A DNA stretch of 64,000 nt, from contig NZ_LGED01000269.1 in NCBI RefSeq assembly GCF_001280085.1, forward strand, positions 245,659-309,658, given 5' to 3'. A model generated the notes under the pieces. That model was not told the DNA's origin and ran no database searches. It was given only the letters and a program-made list of their open reading frames with translations. The stretch's first letter is position 1, and each line of letters opens with the position of its first letter. Origin of the DNA: Saccharothrix sp. NRRL B-16348. Lineage in GTDB: Bacteria; Actinomycetota; Actinomycetes; Mycobacteriales; Pseudonocardiaceae. Position numbers and translations under genes: made by a program. Of the stretch, positions 49,713 through 59,219 are shown piece after piece.

Positions 49713-50915
49713 CTAGCGGTTGCCCTTGATCCACTGCTCCCACGGGATCTGCCAGTCGCCGAAGCCGTCCCACGACTCCAGCACCGGGCCGCCGGAGTTG
49801 GTGACCACCACGATGTCGCCCTGCTTGGAGTTGTCGAACACCCACTTGGCGTTCTCGGGCGAGAGGTTCAGGCAGCCGTGGCTGACGTTGCGGTGGCCCT
49901 GGTCGCCGATGGACCACGGCGCGCTGTGGAAGAAGATGCCGGAGTTGGACATCCGGTAGGCCCAGTCGACCGGCGTGACGTAGCCGCCCGCCTCCAGGGA
50001 GAGGCCGTAGGTGCGGGAGTCCATCACCATGTGGGCGTGCTTCTCCATGAGCACGTACGTGCCCGTGGGGGTCGGGTTCTGCGCGTCGCCCATGGACGTC
50101 GGCATGGTGCGCACGACCTGGCCGTTGACCTTGGTGACGACCTGGTGCGTCTGGCCGTCCGCCTCGTGCACGACGGCGTCGCCGATCGTGGTGTTGATCA
50201 CGCGGTCCTCTTCGCCGTACACGCCGTTGCCCACGTGCTTGCCGTAGATCTTGGCGTTGATCGTGATCTTGGTGCCGGGCGTCCAGTAGGCCTGCGGGCG
50301 CCAGTGCACGGTCTTCTCGTCGAACCAGTAGAAGGCGCCCTCGACGCGCGGCGTCGTGGTGATCGAGATCATCGCCTCGGCGGCGGCCTTGTCGGCGATC
50401 GGCTCGTCGAAGTAGAACGCGAGCGGCTGGCCGACGCCGACCGTCGTGCCGTCCTGCGGGTTGACCGAGAGGTAGGTCAGCGTGCGCGGCTTGACGGTGG
50501 TGAAGGTCGAGGTCTTGGTGACGGGCTTGCCGTCCGCGCCCTCGCCCGTCACGGCCAGCGTGTAGGTCTTCTGGTAGCCGAGCGGCTCGGTGTTCGTCCA
50601 CTGCAGACCGTCGGGGCTCACCTGGCCGGCCACGGCCTTGCCCTCGGGGTTGGTCAGCGCGACCGAGGTGATCTTGCCGTCGGTGGCCGTGGCGACGACC
50701 GGCACGCCGGGCTGCACGTCGACCGCCGCGTCCGCGGGACCGGTGCTGAGCGACACGGGCTTGGGCGGCGGTGTGGACGAAGTGGTGGTGGTCGAGGCCT
50801 CGTCGCCGGCGTCCCCGGTCGCGGCCGAACCGGACGAACAACTTGTGATCAACGTCGCAACGAGCCCCATCGCGACGATCCCCAGCGCTCTGCGCGCCCC
50901 CCGCTTGCGGTACAT
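49713..50915 (-). CDS. L,D-transpeptidase lipoprotein (LdtMt-like)
   Basis: This 400-residue enzyme makes 3-3 peptidoglycan cross-links outside the membrane. The signal peptide ends in LITSC (lipidated Cys26), followed by a Ser/Thr linker. Two Ig-like domains (about 60-260; PVSLSTGPADAAVDVQPGVPV, LTYLSVNPQDGTTVGVGQPLAFYFDEPI) precede the YkuD catalytic domain with GIFFHSAPWSIGDQGHRNVSHGCLNLSPENAKWVFD; the nucleophile is Cys348 in SHGCLNL. This is the layout of mycobacterial LdtA/B-type enzymes. The ATG at 50915 is chosen because GGAGG lies six bases before it; the in-frame ATG at 50933 overlaps that ribosome binding site. Confidence 0.95.
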   Translation of the reverse strand: MYRKRGARRALGIVAMGLVATLITSCSSGSAATGDAGDEASTTTTSSTPPPKPVSLSTGPADAAVDVQPGVPVVATATDGKITSVALTNPEGKAVAGQVSPDGLQWTNTEPLGYQKTYTLAVTGEGADGKPVTKTSTFTTVKPRTLTYLSVNPQDGTTVGVGQPLAFYFDEPIADKAAAEAMISITTTPRVEGAFYWFDEKTVHWRPQAYWTPGTKITINAKIYGKHVGNGVYGEEDRVINTTIGDAVVHEADGQTHQVVTKVNGQVVRTMPTSMGDAQNPTPTGTYVLMEKHAHMVMDSRTYGLSLEAGGYVTPVDWAYRMSNSGIFFHSAPWSIGDQGHRNVSHGCLNLSPENAKWVFDNSKQGDIVVVTNSGGPVLESWDGFGDWQIPWEQWIKGNR

Positions 50916-51087
50916 CCCCGTCCTCCGCTTCATCCCCAGAACGCCATGACAGTCCGCAACAGGAGTCTGTCGGCGTCCCCTGACAAGGTGACGCCTGGAG
51001 GGTTGACGATGTTGCCCGAGATGCTGGATCGTTACCGAGGTGAAGTTCCCCCTGCACCAGGGCGGCACACCCACCCTGACCAGGCGA

Positions 51088-51116
51088 TTGGGAGCCCGGT
51101 CGGACGCTGTGCTAAT
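51088..51116 (+). promoter_or_regulatory. Possible tRNA-Lys promoter
   Basis: TTGGGA (51088-51093) and GCTAAT (51111-51116) are spaced by 17 bases and end 33 bases before the tRNA. The match to the consensus is moderate. Confidence 0.4.
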
Positions 51117-51149
51117 GTTCTCCGCGTCGGACAGAGCAAGAGAGTCCGA

Positions 51150-51222
<73 letters not shown>

Positions 51223-51230
51223 CAACCCAA

Positions 51231-51270
51231 CAATGGGGGCCACCCTTTCGGTGGCCCCCATTGTTGTTTT
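51231..51270 (+). terminator. Rho-independent terminator of tRNA-Lys
   Basis: CAATGGGGGCCACC (51231-51244) pairs perfectly with GGTGGCCCCCATTG (51250-51263) around CTTTC and is followed by a T-rich run (TTGTTTT and beyond). This is a canonical terminator. Confidence 0.93.
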
Positions 51271-51439
51271 TCCATTTGCGCCGATGCCACCAACGGCGCC
51301 TGCGCCGATCGCCCCAGCCGGCGGCCACCCCCCGGCGGTCCCGCTTGCCCAACCCGGGTGGTTCCGGCCCGCGAACCCGTCCACGCCCGCAAGCCTCCCG
51401 TACGGTCGATCCGTTGCCCGGGGGAGGTGACGCACGACG

Positions 51440-53545
51440 ATGGACGACCGGAAGAACGAGTTGTCCGGCTCGGTGCTCGGCGGTGTGGTCCAAGCCGGCG
51501 CGGTGCACGGCGGCGTCCACTTCCACGGCATTCCCGCACCGCGAACCGTGCCGCGTCAGTTGCTCGGCGCGCCCGCGCATTTCACGGATCGGGCCGAGGA
51601 ATTGGCCGAACTCGACTCCATCGCCGCCCAGGGCGGTCGCACGCTGGCGCTGCTGCACGGGCCGGGCGGCGTCGGGAAAACGGCGCTCGCGCTGCACTGG
51701 GCGCACCGGAGGGGTGACCGGTTCCGCGACGGCCAGCTCTACGTCGACCTGGCCGGGTTCAGCGGGGGTGACCCGATGCGGCCCGCCGACGCGCTCGGGC
51801 TGTTCCTGCGCGGTCTGGGCACGCCGCCGGGTCAGGTGCCCGCCGAGCCGGCCGAGCAAGCCTCGCTCTACCGCTCGCTCACCGCCGACCGCGAACTGCT
51901 GGTGCTGCTGGACAACGCCGTGTCGGTCGGCCAGGTGCTGCCGTTGCTGCCCGCCTCGTCGGAGAGCGCCGTCCTCGTCACGAGCCGCAGCAGGCTCGCC
52001 GGGCTCGTCGCCGAGGGCGCCCGGCTGGTCGAGGTCGGGCCCCTCGGCGAATCGTCGGCGGTGCGGCTGTTGAGCCACGCCGTGGGCGGCACCCGGATCA
52101 CCCGGGAGCAGGCGCCGGCACGCGAGCTGGTCGGGATGTGCGGCGGGCTGCCCATCGCGCTGCGCGTGGCGGCGGCACGGCTCGCCGCCAGACCGAGGTG
52201 GTCGGTGCGGCGCGTCGTGGCGGAGCTGACCGACGAACGCGACCGGCTCTCGGCGTTGTCACCCGGATCGGAGCTGTCGGTGCGCACCACGTTCGACCTC
52301 TCGTACCGGGCGCTGAGACCGGCCGCCGCCGCGCTGTACCGCCGGCTCGCGCAGCACCCCGGGCCCGATTTCGGACCGGAGGTGGCGCACTCGGTGCTGG
52401 ACGACCCGCCGGAGCGGGCCCTCGACCTGTTGGACGAACTCGTGCAGGACAGCCTGGTCGAGGAGATCGTCGAGGACCGCTACCGCTTCCACGACCTGCT
52501 CCTGCTCCACGCCAGGGACCAGGCGGGCCCGGAGGAGAAGGCGGAGGCCCTGCGCCGGGTGCTGGAGTGGTACCTCGCCGCCGCACGGGTCGCGGACCTG
52601 GTGATCACCCCGCACCGCAGGCGGTTGGCGTACGAGTTCCGCTCCACGCCACCGGGTCTGCCGCGGCTCGCCGACCGGGAGGCGGCGCTGTCCTGGTTGG
52701 AGGCCGAGCGGGCGAACCTGATCGCCGGTGGACGCGCGGCGTTGGACCACGGGTGGCCCGACCTCGCCTGGCAGCTGTCGGACGTGATGTGGCCGCTGCT
52801 GCTGCACCACAAGCACTACCGCGACCGGTTGGCGATCAACGAGTGCGGGATCACCGCGGCACGCCGCCTCGGCGACCTCGTCGCCGAGGCGGACATGCTG
52901 AAGCGACAAGGACTCGCGCTCACGACCCTCAGCCGGTTCGCCGAAGCCGAGGAGCACCTGGCCGCGTCGGCGGACCGGGCCACCGCCGCCGGTGACCGGC
53001 GCGGCGCGGCCGACGCGCGGGAGATGGTGGCGTTGTTGCACCTCGACCAGGACGAGCCCGCCAAGGCGCTGGCCGAACTGCGCGACCTCGTGCGGGTCAA
53101 CCGGGAGCTCGCGGCGGACCGCAGCCTCGGGCTGGTCCTGATCCACCTCGGCACGACGTTGGCCCGCACCGGGCAGCCGGCGGCCGGGCTGGAGGCACTG
53201 GACGAGGCCGTGCGCCTGTTCGACGGCTTGGCGGAGCCGGACCCGTACAACCGGGCACGCGTGACCCTGGCGATGGCGAAGGTCCACCACCACGGCGGTG
53301 ACGCCACCGCCGCCGACCGCCTCGGTGAGGTCGCGTTGGCGGCGATGCGCGAGCTGGACTCCGACCGCGGCGCGGCCGAAGCCCACGAACTCCTCGCCGA
53401 GTCGGCCGCCGAACGGGCCGACGCGGTGCGCGCCGCCGAGCACTGGGGCCACGCGCTGCGGCTGCTGACGAAACTCGGCTCGACCCGGGTGGCGCTGGTG
53501 TCAGCGAGGTTGGCGGACGTCGAGCCGCCCACACGGCTCGGGTGA
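51440..53545 (+). CDS. STAND (NB-ARC) ATPase with TPR repeats
   Basis: This 701-residue protein has a short N-terminal motif (SGSVLGGVVQAGAVHGGVHFHG, about 9-30), a beta-repeat tag found on many actinobacterial STAND proteins. Then comes an NB-ARC ATPase: Walker A LLHGPGGVGKTALAL (about 71-85), Walker B ELLVLLDNAV, VLVTSRSRLAGL, and GLPIALRVAAARL. A winged-helix region and Leu-rich helices lead into TPR repeats (about 400-690). No effector enzyme domain is visible. Such proteins act as ATP-driven signalling switches, as transcription regulators or in phage defence. It stands next to tRNA-Lys and has GGGGGAGGTGA upstream. Its end overlaps a small convergent gene by 45 bases. Confidence 0.88.
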   Translation: MDDRKNELSGSVLGGVVQAGAVHGGVHFHGIPAPRTVPRQLLGAPAHFTDRAEELAELDSIAAQGGRTLALLHGPGGVGKTALALHWAHRRGDRFRDGQLYVDLAGFSGGDPMRPADALGLFLRGLGTPPGQVPAEPAEQASLYRSLTADRELLVLLDNAVSVGQVLPLLPASSESAVLVTSRSRLAGLVAEGARLVEVGPLGESSAVRLLSHAVGGTRITREQAPARELVGMCGGLPIALRVAAARLAARPRWSVRRVVAELTDERDRLSALSPGSELSVRTTFDLSYRALRPAAAALYRRLAQHPGPDFGPEVAHSVLDDPPERALDLLDELVQDSLVEEIVEDRYRFHDLLLLHARDQAGPEEKAEALRRVLEWYLAAARVADLVITPHRRRLAYEFRSTPPGLPRLADREAALSWLEAERANLIAGGRAALDHGWPDLAWQLSDVMWPLLLHHKHYRDRLAINECGITAARRLGDLVAEADMLKRQGLALTTLSRFAEAEEHLAASADRATAAGDRRGAADAREMVALLHLDQDEPAKALAELRDLVRVNRELAADRSLGLVLIHLGTTLARTGQPAAGLEALDEAVRLFDGLAEPDPYNRARVTLAMAKVHHHGGDATAADRLGEVALAAMRELDSDRGAAEAHELLAESAAERADAVRAAEHWGHALRLLTKLGSTRVALVSARLADVEPPTRLG

Positions 53546-53785
53546 GCGCTCGGCGCGGTGCGGCGGGCACCAGACCGGCAGCCCGTGCCGACGCAGGATC
53601 CGCAGGTCGAGTCCCGCCTCGGACCAGGCGCGCAGCGACTCGACGGCCGAGCACCACGCGTCCGCGTCCGACAAGCAGGACGTGCGATGCGCCAGCACGA
53701 ACTCGAGCACCTCGTCGCCCATCAGCGCGACGATCTGCCCACCGGACGAGACGACGGCGCGCAGCCCTCCGGTCTCAGCGGTCAT
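53501..53785 (-). CDS. Small hypothetical protein coupled to the glycosyltransferase-like gene
   Basis: This 94-residue protein begins at ATG 53785, with GGAGG five bases upstream, inside the last codons of the preceding minus-strand gene (11-base overlap), so it is translationally coupled to it. The sequence (GLRAVVSSGGQIVALMGDEVLEFVLAHRTSCLSDADAWCSAVESLRAWSEAGLDLRILRRHGLPVWCPP) has an N-terminal strand part and two helices with three Cys; no signal peptide. No family is recognised. The 3' end overlaps the STAND gene by 45 bases. Confidence 0.68.
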   Translation of the reverse strand: MTAETGGLRAVVSSGGQIVALMGDEVLEFVLAHRTSCLSDADAWCSAVESLRAWSEAGLDLRILRRHGLPVWCPPHRAERSPEPCGRLDVRQPR

Positions 53786-54983
53786 CCCGGCCTCCTCCGG
53801 TGGGCGCGGGAACCGGTGTCGGCGCACGGTGCCGTCCCGGTTCCTCGAGGTCCAGCAACCGGTACATGGCACCACGCAACTCCGCCGCCGACCCGCCCGG
53901 CCTGGACGTGAGCCGCTCGCGCATCAGCTCGCCGAGCCCCGGCGCGCCCCGTGCGGCGTCGTCGAACTGCGCGAGCAGCGGCCGGTCGAAGGTGAGGCGC
54001 GGCGCGACCCGCTGGAGCAGCTCCTGCGCCGAACCGTCGCTCAGCACCGCGCTGACCGGCGGTTCGGCGAGCACCACCGGCGTGCCGATCGACGCGGCGT
54101 AGACACCGGTCGAGCCGTGGTCTGCCACCACCTGGTCGGCGGCCACGACCGCGGCCCGCCAGTCCACTTCCGGCGGCACCACGATCAGGCCGGCGTCGCG
54201 GCACTCCGCCAGCCACGCCTGGACCTGGCGCACGCCGTGCGCGAACCAGCCGGCCGGGTGCAGCATCGCCGCCACCCTGAAGTCGTGCGCGGCCAGCTCT
54301 TCGAGCAGGCGTGGCAGGAAGTCCTCGAACCGCGCGAACAACGAGTCCAGTCCCCACGTGGACGTGACGACGAGCAGGCGTTGCCCCGGCGTCACGCCCA
54401 ACGCCTCGCGATAGGCGTCACGCCGGGGCAGGCTGGCCACCATGCGGTCGTAGCAGGGATCACCCGCCACCACCGCGACGTCCAACGCCTGTGGGCACTG
54501 GCGGCGCAGCACCTCCCGCTGGTCTTCGTGCGACAGCACGACGGCCGCGGGCAGCACCACGCCGTTGTGCATCAGCCGCTGCGAGTCGAGCCCGTAGACC
54601 ATCGGCTCGTCGCCGACGGAGACGGACTTGCCGTACCCGGCGCCGTGCGGCATGAGCAGCAACGGCGCGTGCAGCAGGTGCAGGCTGCCGTACGAAGCCG
54701 CCAACGCCAGGTCGAACCGCTCCCTGGTGGCCTGCTCCCACGACAGCACGACGCCGCGCGTCGACCTCAGGAAGTCGGCCACGCCCGCGCTGAAGGTGTC
54801 CGGCGCCTGGCTGAACGTGACCTGCACCCGCGGATCGGACTCCACGAGCTCCACGGCTTCCAGCAGGCGTTGTCCGCTGGTCACCGTGTGCACCACGGCG
54901 AGCACCTGTCGGCACCTGCCCCTGGTGACCCACCTGGGCGCGTCGATCCCGACCGGCACCCGCAGCCATTCGGTGTTCGTCAT
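53775..54983 (-). CDS. Glycosyltransferase-like (GT-B fold) protein, function unknown
   Basis: This 402-residue soluble protein has two Rossmann-like halves. The N-terminal half contains RQVLAVVHTVTSGQRLLEAVELVESDPRVQVTFS and LLLMPHGAGYGKS. The C-terminal half contains RLLVVTSTWGLDSLF, and DQVVADHGSTGVYAASIGTPVVLAEPP, which resembles the nucleotide-sugar pocket of GT-B enzymes and CDP-glycerol transferases. No membrane segment is seen. It is divergent from the SARP-STAND regulator gene (197-base gap) and coupled to a small downstream gene. The sugar donor and acceptor are unknown; a surface-glycan or natural-product role is possible. Confidence 0.72.
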   Translation of the reverse strand: MTNTEWLRVPVGIDAPRWVTRGRCRQVLAVVHTVTSGQRLLEAVELVESDPRVQVTFSQAPDTFSAGVADFLRSTRGVVLSWEQATRERFDLALAASYGSLHLLHAPLLLMPHGAGYGKSVSVGDEPMVYGLDSQRLMHNGVVLPAAVVLSHEDQREVLRRQCPQALDVAVVAGDPCYDRMVASLPRRDAYREALGVTPGQRLLVVTSTWGLDSLFARFEDFLPRLLEELAAHDFRVAAMLHPAGWFAHGVRQVQAWLAECRDAGLIVVPPEVDWRAAVVAADQVVADHGSTGVYAASIGTPVVLAEPPVSAVLSDGSAQELLQRVAPRLTFDRPLLAQFDDAARGAPGLGELMRERLTSRPGGSAAELRGAMYRLLDLEEPGRHRAPTPVPAPTGGGRDDR

Positions 54984-55180
54984 GCGCTTCCCCCTCACGC
55001 TCTCTCCCTGGAGCGAGCGTGGCGGGCCGGTTTGCCGGTGGACTTGCAGTTCGCTTGCAGCGCCGATCGCACTGCTCTGCTCACCAAGTCGGAGCAACCT
55101 TTATGAGGCTGCTGCGGAATGATCGGCGCCGCTTCACACTGTATTTTCCGGACATACCGTGCCAGCGAGAGGCGGCGTCG

Positions 55181-58150
55181 GTGGAGTTCAAGATCCTCGG
55201 CAGGACGCGATTACACATCGGCGAGAATGACGTCAAGTTCGAATCGGCGAAGCAGCGAGGTCTCCTCGCATTGTTGTTGTTCTACGCCCGGAAACCGGTG
55301 TCGACCGACCTCATCGGCCGGACGCTGTGGCGCGACGTCGCGTCACCGGACCTGCCGACGAAACTCCAGCCGCAGCTCAGCAAGCTGCGCAAGATACTCA
55401 AGGACGCCGGGTTCGACGGCGCGATCCACCGGGACGGCAACGCGTACCGAATCGACGTCGACCCACGGCTGGTCGATTACCACCGGTTCCGCAAATTGGC
55501 GGAGAAAGGGCGGGCCGCGGCGGCGCAGGACGACCACAGGTTGGCCAAGGCATTGTTGGGCGAAGCGCTCGAACTGTGGCGCGGCGAGCCGTTGCAGGAC
55601 TTGGCCGGACCGTGGGCCGACCACATCCGCGACCAGTTGGAGCTGTTCGACCGGTTGATCGCGCAGCAGGCGCTGCTGGACAGCCGGCTGCAACTCGGCG
55701 AGTACGCGGAAGTGGTCGGCACGGCGCTCAGGCTGACCGAAGCGCACGACACGGACGAGACTTGCGCGAGGCTCTACCTGCAATCCCTGTACGGGTTGGG
55801 CAAGTACTCGCACGCGCTCGAGTTCCACGAGCGGTTCAGCGACCACCTCATGGACAGCAACGGCGTCGAGCCGGGCCCCGAACTGCGCGTCGTCTACCGG
55901 GCCATCCTGCGCAAGCAGGCGCACACCGGCGACGCGGAGCCGGACCCGCGCAAGTCGCCGCGCAGGCACCTGTTCCGCGCGCTCAAGAGCTTCGCGGGCC
56001 GTGCCGACCTGCTGGACCGGCTCGACGCCATCCTCGACGGCAGCGACGGCGGTCAGGTCGTGGCGCTGCACGGCATGCCCGGCGTCGGCAAGACGCGACT
56101 CGCGACCGAGTGGGCGCACCGGCGCGTCGACCGCTTCCCGGACGGCGCGTTCGCCCTGGACCTCCAGGGGATCGGTCCCGGCGCGCCGCTGGCCGCCGAC
56201 GACGCGGCGGGCATCCTGCTGACCAAGTTGGGCGAGGGTCCGGTGCCCGCGTCCGGCGCGGAACGCCGGGCCCGGCTCCAGCACGCCGTCGACGGCCGCC
56301 GCCTGCTCGTGCTGCTGGACAACGCAGGCGACAGCGGGCACGTCCGACCGATCCTCGACGCCATGCCGTCGTGCTTCGTGCTCATCACCAGCCGCACCCG
56401 GCCGTTCGGCCTGCCGGTGCACGACGACGCGCACGTGATCCTCGTGCCGCCGCTCTCGCCCGCGGAGGCGACCGCCGTGCTGCGGGCGGTGATCGGGTCG
56501 TCCCGGGCAGCCGAGGACCCGCGCGCCGTCCGGGAGTTGGTCCGCCGCTCCGCCGGTCTGCCCCTGGCGTTGCGGATCATCGCCCAGCACGTGGACCACC
56601 GGCCGGAGACCGCGCTCGCCGACCTCGTCGAGGAGTTCCGGCGCGACGAAGGTCTCGGGGTGCTCGGCTCGTCCGAGGACAGCGACGACGAGCACGGCAG
56701 CCTCCTGGCGGCGTTCTCCTGGTCCTACCGCAGCCTCCCCGTGGAGACCGCGCGCGTCTTCCGCCTGCTCGGCCTGCACCCGACCACCGAGTTCAGCGCC
56801 GAGGCCACCAGCGCCCTGCTCGGCGAGCCCGAGACCACCGCCGACCGGCACCTGCGCACGCTGACCAAGGTCAACCTCCTCCAGCACGGCACGGCGCACC
56901 GGTTCCGCCTGCACGACCTCCTGCACGAGCACGCCTACGACCTCGTGCAGCGGGAGGAGTCGGCGGCGCAACGGGCACGGGCCAGGACCGGGCTGCTCAA
57001 CCACTACCTCGGCGCGACGATCGCCGCCTGTCGGCGGCTCAATCCCGACCGCTCCCCCGTCCCCGCGCTCGATGACGTGCCGGTGACCGAGCGGTTCGAC
57101 CACGACCGCGACGCCCTGGACTGGTTCGTGCGCGAGCGGGCGAACCTGGTCGCCGCAGTCCTCGACGCCGGCCGGCACGGCTTCCCGGAGCACACCTGGC
57201 GCCTGTCGGCCAACCTGCACGAGGTGTTCGACCGGCTCGGGTACCACGAGGACCTCCTGCGCTCGCAGCACGCGGCGGTCGAGGCCGTGCGCACCCTCCG
57301 CGACCGGGCCGCCCTCGGCGGCACCCTGAGCAACACCGCGACCGTCCACTTCAGACTCCGCCAGTACGACACGGCGATCCGGCTCAGCGAGGAGGCGCTG
57401 GCGGTGATCCGCGAGGTCGGGCAACCGGAACTGGAGGCGATCACCGTCCACAACCTGGGGAACATGCACTTGGAGCGCGGGGACATCGGTCGCGCGACGG
57501 CGCTCTTCGACGAGGCGCTGGCGCTGGCCCGGGATCTCGGGCTGGCGAGCCTGGAGGCGGCGACGTTGGAGCAGTTGGGCTTCGCCCGGCACCGCGTCGA
57601 ACGTGAGGTCGAGGCCTTCGCGCACTACGAGGCCGCGCTCGCGGTCTGGAACGCCGTCAACAGCCGGCACGGCCGGGCCACCGTGCTCGTGAAGATGCAG
57701 GCCTGCCTGCACGCCCAGGGCAAGCACGCGCAGGCGCTGGAGCTCTTCGACGCCGCTTTCGAAGCGAACCAGGACAGCGGCGACCGGCCACGCATGGTCG
57801 AGGCGCTGGCGACCGCGGCCGAGGCACACCTGGCGTTGAACGACTTCGACGCGGTGATCGCCGCGGCCGAACGCGCGGAGGAACTGCCCGCCGCCGGCGC
57901 GTCCCGCGAGCTGGCGAGAGCCCTCCACGCCGCCGGCCACGCGCACGTGGCCATCGGAGACCACGAAGGCGCGCACCGGCGGTGGACCCGGGCCGCGGAG
58001 CTCTGCGACGCCGGGAGCACCGAGGCCGTCACCGTGCTGGACCACCTGCGGGACCTGCGCGCGTTGAAGGGAGCCATTCCCGATCCACGCGCCCACGACG
58101 AGCGGTTCCGGACGACTTGCCGCATGACGACCCGCGACGGGACACGCTAG
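55181..58150 (+). CDS. SARP-type (AfsR/DnrI/RedD) regulator with NB-ARC and TPR domains
   Basis: This 989-residue AfsR-like regulator has three parts. Residues about 1-250 form a winged-helix OmpR-type DNA-binding domain (VEFKILGRTRLHIGENDVKFESAKQRGLLALLLFYARKPVSTDLIG) and a BTAD domain (RFRKLAEKGRAAAAQDDHRLAKALLGEALELWRGEPL). A NB-ARC ATPase follows, with Walker A LHGMPGVGKTRLATEW at about 298-310, RRLLVLLDNAG and LITSRTRPFGL. The remainder has TPR repeats (about 720-970). The GTG at 55181 starts exactly at the DNA-binding fold. SARP proteins activate natural-product genes; the divergent glycosyltransferase-like gene is the nearest candidate target. Confidence 0.9.
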   Translation: MEFKILGRTRLHIGENDVKFESAKQRGLLALLLFYARKPVSTDLIGRTLWRDVASPDLPTKLQPQLSKLRKILKDAGFDGAIHRDGNAYRIDVDPRLVDYHRFRKLAEKGRAAAAQDDHRLAKALLGEALELWRGEPLQDLAGPWADHIRDQLELFDRLIAQQALLDSRLQLGEYAEVVGTALRLTEAHDTDETCARLYLQSLYGLGKYSHALEFHERFSDHLMDSNGVEPGPELRVVYRAILRKQAHTGDAEPDPRKSPRRHLFRALKSFAGRADLLDRLDAILDGSDGGQVVALHGMPGVGKTRLATEWAHRRVDRFPDGAFALDLQGIGPGAPLAADDAAGILLTKLGEGPVPASGAERRARLQHAVDGRRLLVLLDNAGDSGHVRPILDAMPSCFVLITSRTRPFGLPVHDDAHVILVPPLSPAEATAVLRAVIGSSRAAEDPRAVRELVRRSAGLPLALRIIAQHVDHRPETALADLVEEFRRDEGLGVLGSSEDSDDEHGSLLAAFSWSYRSLPVETARVFRLLGLHPTTEFSAEATSALLGEPETTADRHLRTLTKVNLLQHGTAHRFRLHDLLHEHAYDLVQREESAAQRARARTGLLNHYLGATIAACRRLNPDRSPVPALDDVPVTERFDHDRDALDWFVRERANLVAAVLDAGRHGFPEHTWRLSANLHEVFDRLGYHEDLLRSQHAAVEAVRTLRDRAALGGTLSNTATVHFRLRQYDTAIRLSEEALAVIREVGQPELEAITVHNLGNMHLERGDIGRATALFDEALALARDLGLASLEAATLEQLGFARHRVEREVEAFAHYEAALAVWNAVNSRHGRATVLVKMQACLHAQGKHAQALELFDAAFEANQDSGDRPRMVEALATAAEAHLALNDFDAVIAAAERAEELPAAGASRELARALHAAGHAHVAIGDHEGAHRRWTRAAELCDAGSTEAVTVLDHLRDLRALKGAIPDPRAHDERFRTTCRMTTRDGTR

Positions 58151-58288
58151 GTTCATCACACCGGGTGGCTCGCCACCCGGTCGGGTCGACTTGGTACGAC
58201 AGCAAGTAGTCCCAGGTTGCGGCGGCGCAACGGGGTCAGCCCACCCCCGGCGGTCCCGAGGTTTCCAGGCGATCTAGAATTCGGCGGC

Positions 58289-58417
58289 ATGACCGCACGA
58301 GTCGTTCTGGCTCTCGCAGCACTCGGGTTCGCCATGACGGCCCTGGTGAGCACCCCTCTCCCGACGTTCTTCGCAGTCGCGACCGACCTGGTGGGTTGGA
58401 TCACGATCATCCACTAG
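58289..58417 (+). CDS. Possible small membrane peptide
   Basis: This 42-residue frame reads MTARVVLALAALGFAMTALV then a second hydrophobic stretch (FFAVATDLVGWITII), so it would cross the membrane once or twice. It is isolated, 139 bases after the SARP gene, with no strong ribosome binding site. Hydrophobic composition and a clean ATG are the only support. Confidence 0.35.
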   Translation: MTARVVLALAALGFAMTALVSTPLPTFFAVATDLVGWITIIH

Positions 58418-58457
58418 CGCGTCCAGTCCCTCGACCAGTGGTCAACCCCGCCGGGCG

Positions 58458-59129
58458 CTAGCCGAACGCGAGGGCGATGCGCCTGCGCGCCAGCAGCCGG
58501 GTCCGCTGCACGTCCTGGTCGACCACCGCGTCCGCGTTGCGGTCGAGGCGGTTGTACGACTTGGCCAGCAGCCAGTGGGCGGCCTCGGCTCCTATCGGGG
58601 TCAGCGGGCCCTGGTCGGCCAGGCGGGTGCGGGCCGTGGTGACGTCCCTGGTGACGAACGCCGTGCGCACTTCGCCGCCGGTCAGCTCGTCGATCAGGAA
58701 CACCATGGCGTGCTCGGCCTCGGCGAACGTGTACGTGCAGATCAGGGCCAGGTAGCCGGCGTCGATCGAACGGTCGCAGATCCAGGCGCCGCCGACCGTC
58801 AGGGCGGGGCCCGCGGGGGTGACGGCGCTCGCCGCCCACTCGCGCGGGCGGCCGGTGAGCACGGCGGCCAGGACGCGCAGCAGGGCGTGGTTGCGCCGGC
58901 TGGGCAGCGAGACGGCGTGTTCGATCAGGCCCGCCCAGAACTCCTCGTCCGGGCCGAGGTCGGCGACCGCGCTGCTGACCGTCAGCTCCGCGTCCAGCGG
59001 GTCGAGGAGTTGCGGCAGGGCGCGGCAGCGGTGGACGACCTGTCGTTGCGCCGTGGTCAGTGGCGTCCCCTGTGGACGGTTCACCACCACGATCGGCCGC
59101 CGCTTCGGGTACTGCGTCTTCCGGCTCAC
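58458..59129 (-). CDS. Conserved-looking hypothetical protein divergent from the DUF2786 gene
   Basis: This 223-residue soluble protein starts at GTG 59129 (SRKTQYPKRRPIVVVNRPQ). The body is mostly helical (RCRALPQLLDPLDAELTVSSAVADLGPDEEFWAGLIEHAVSLPSRRNHALLRVLAAV) with a basic C-terminus (TRLLARRRIALAFG). I recognise no family; neighbourhood with DUF2786 genes appears to be common in actinomycetes, but this is from memory. The gap to the DUF2786 gene is 90 bases and presumably holds two promoters. Confidence 0.72.
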   Translation of the reverse strand: MSRKTQYPKRRPIVVVNRPQGTPLTTAQRQVVHRCRALPQLLDPLDAELTVSSAVADLGPDEEFWAGLIEHAVSLPSRRNHALLRVLAAVLTGRPREWAASAVTPAGPALTVGGAWICDRSIDAGYLALICTYTFAEAEHAMVFLIDELTGGEVRTAFVTRDVTTARTRLADQGPLTPIGAEAAHWLLAKSYNRLDRNADAVVDQDVQRTRLLARRRIALAFG

Positions 59130-59219
59130 CGCGCGAGGCTGGCACGTCGGGGCACGTGGGAGGCCGCAACGCGCACCGGCTGCGGCGACACCACACCCGA
59201 AAGGGGACAATCGGCAGTC

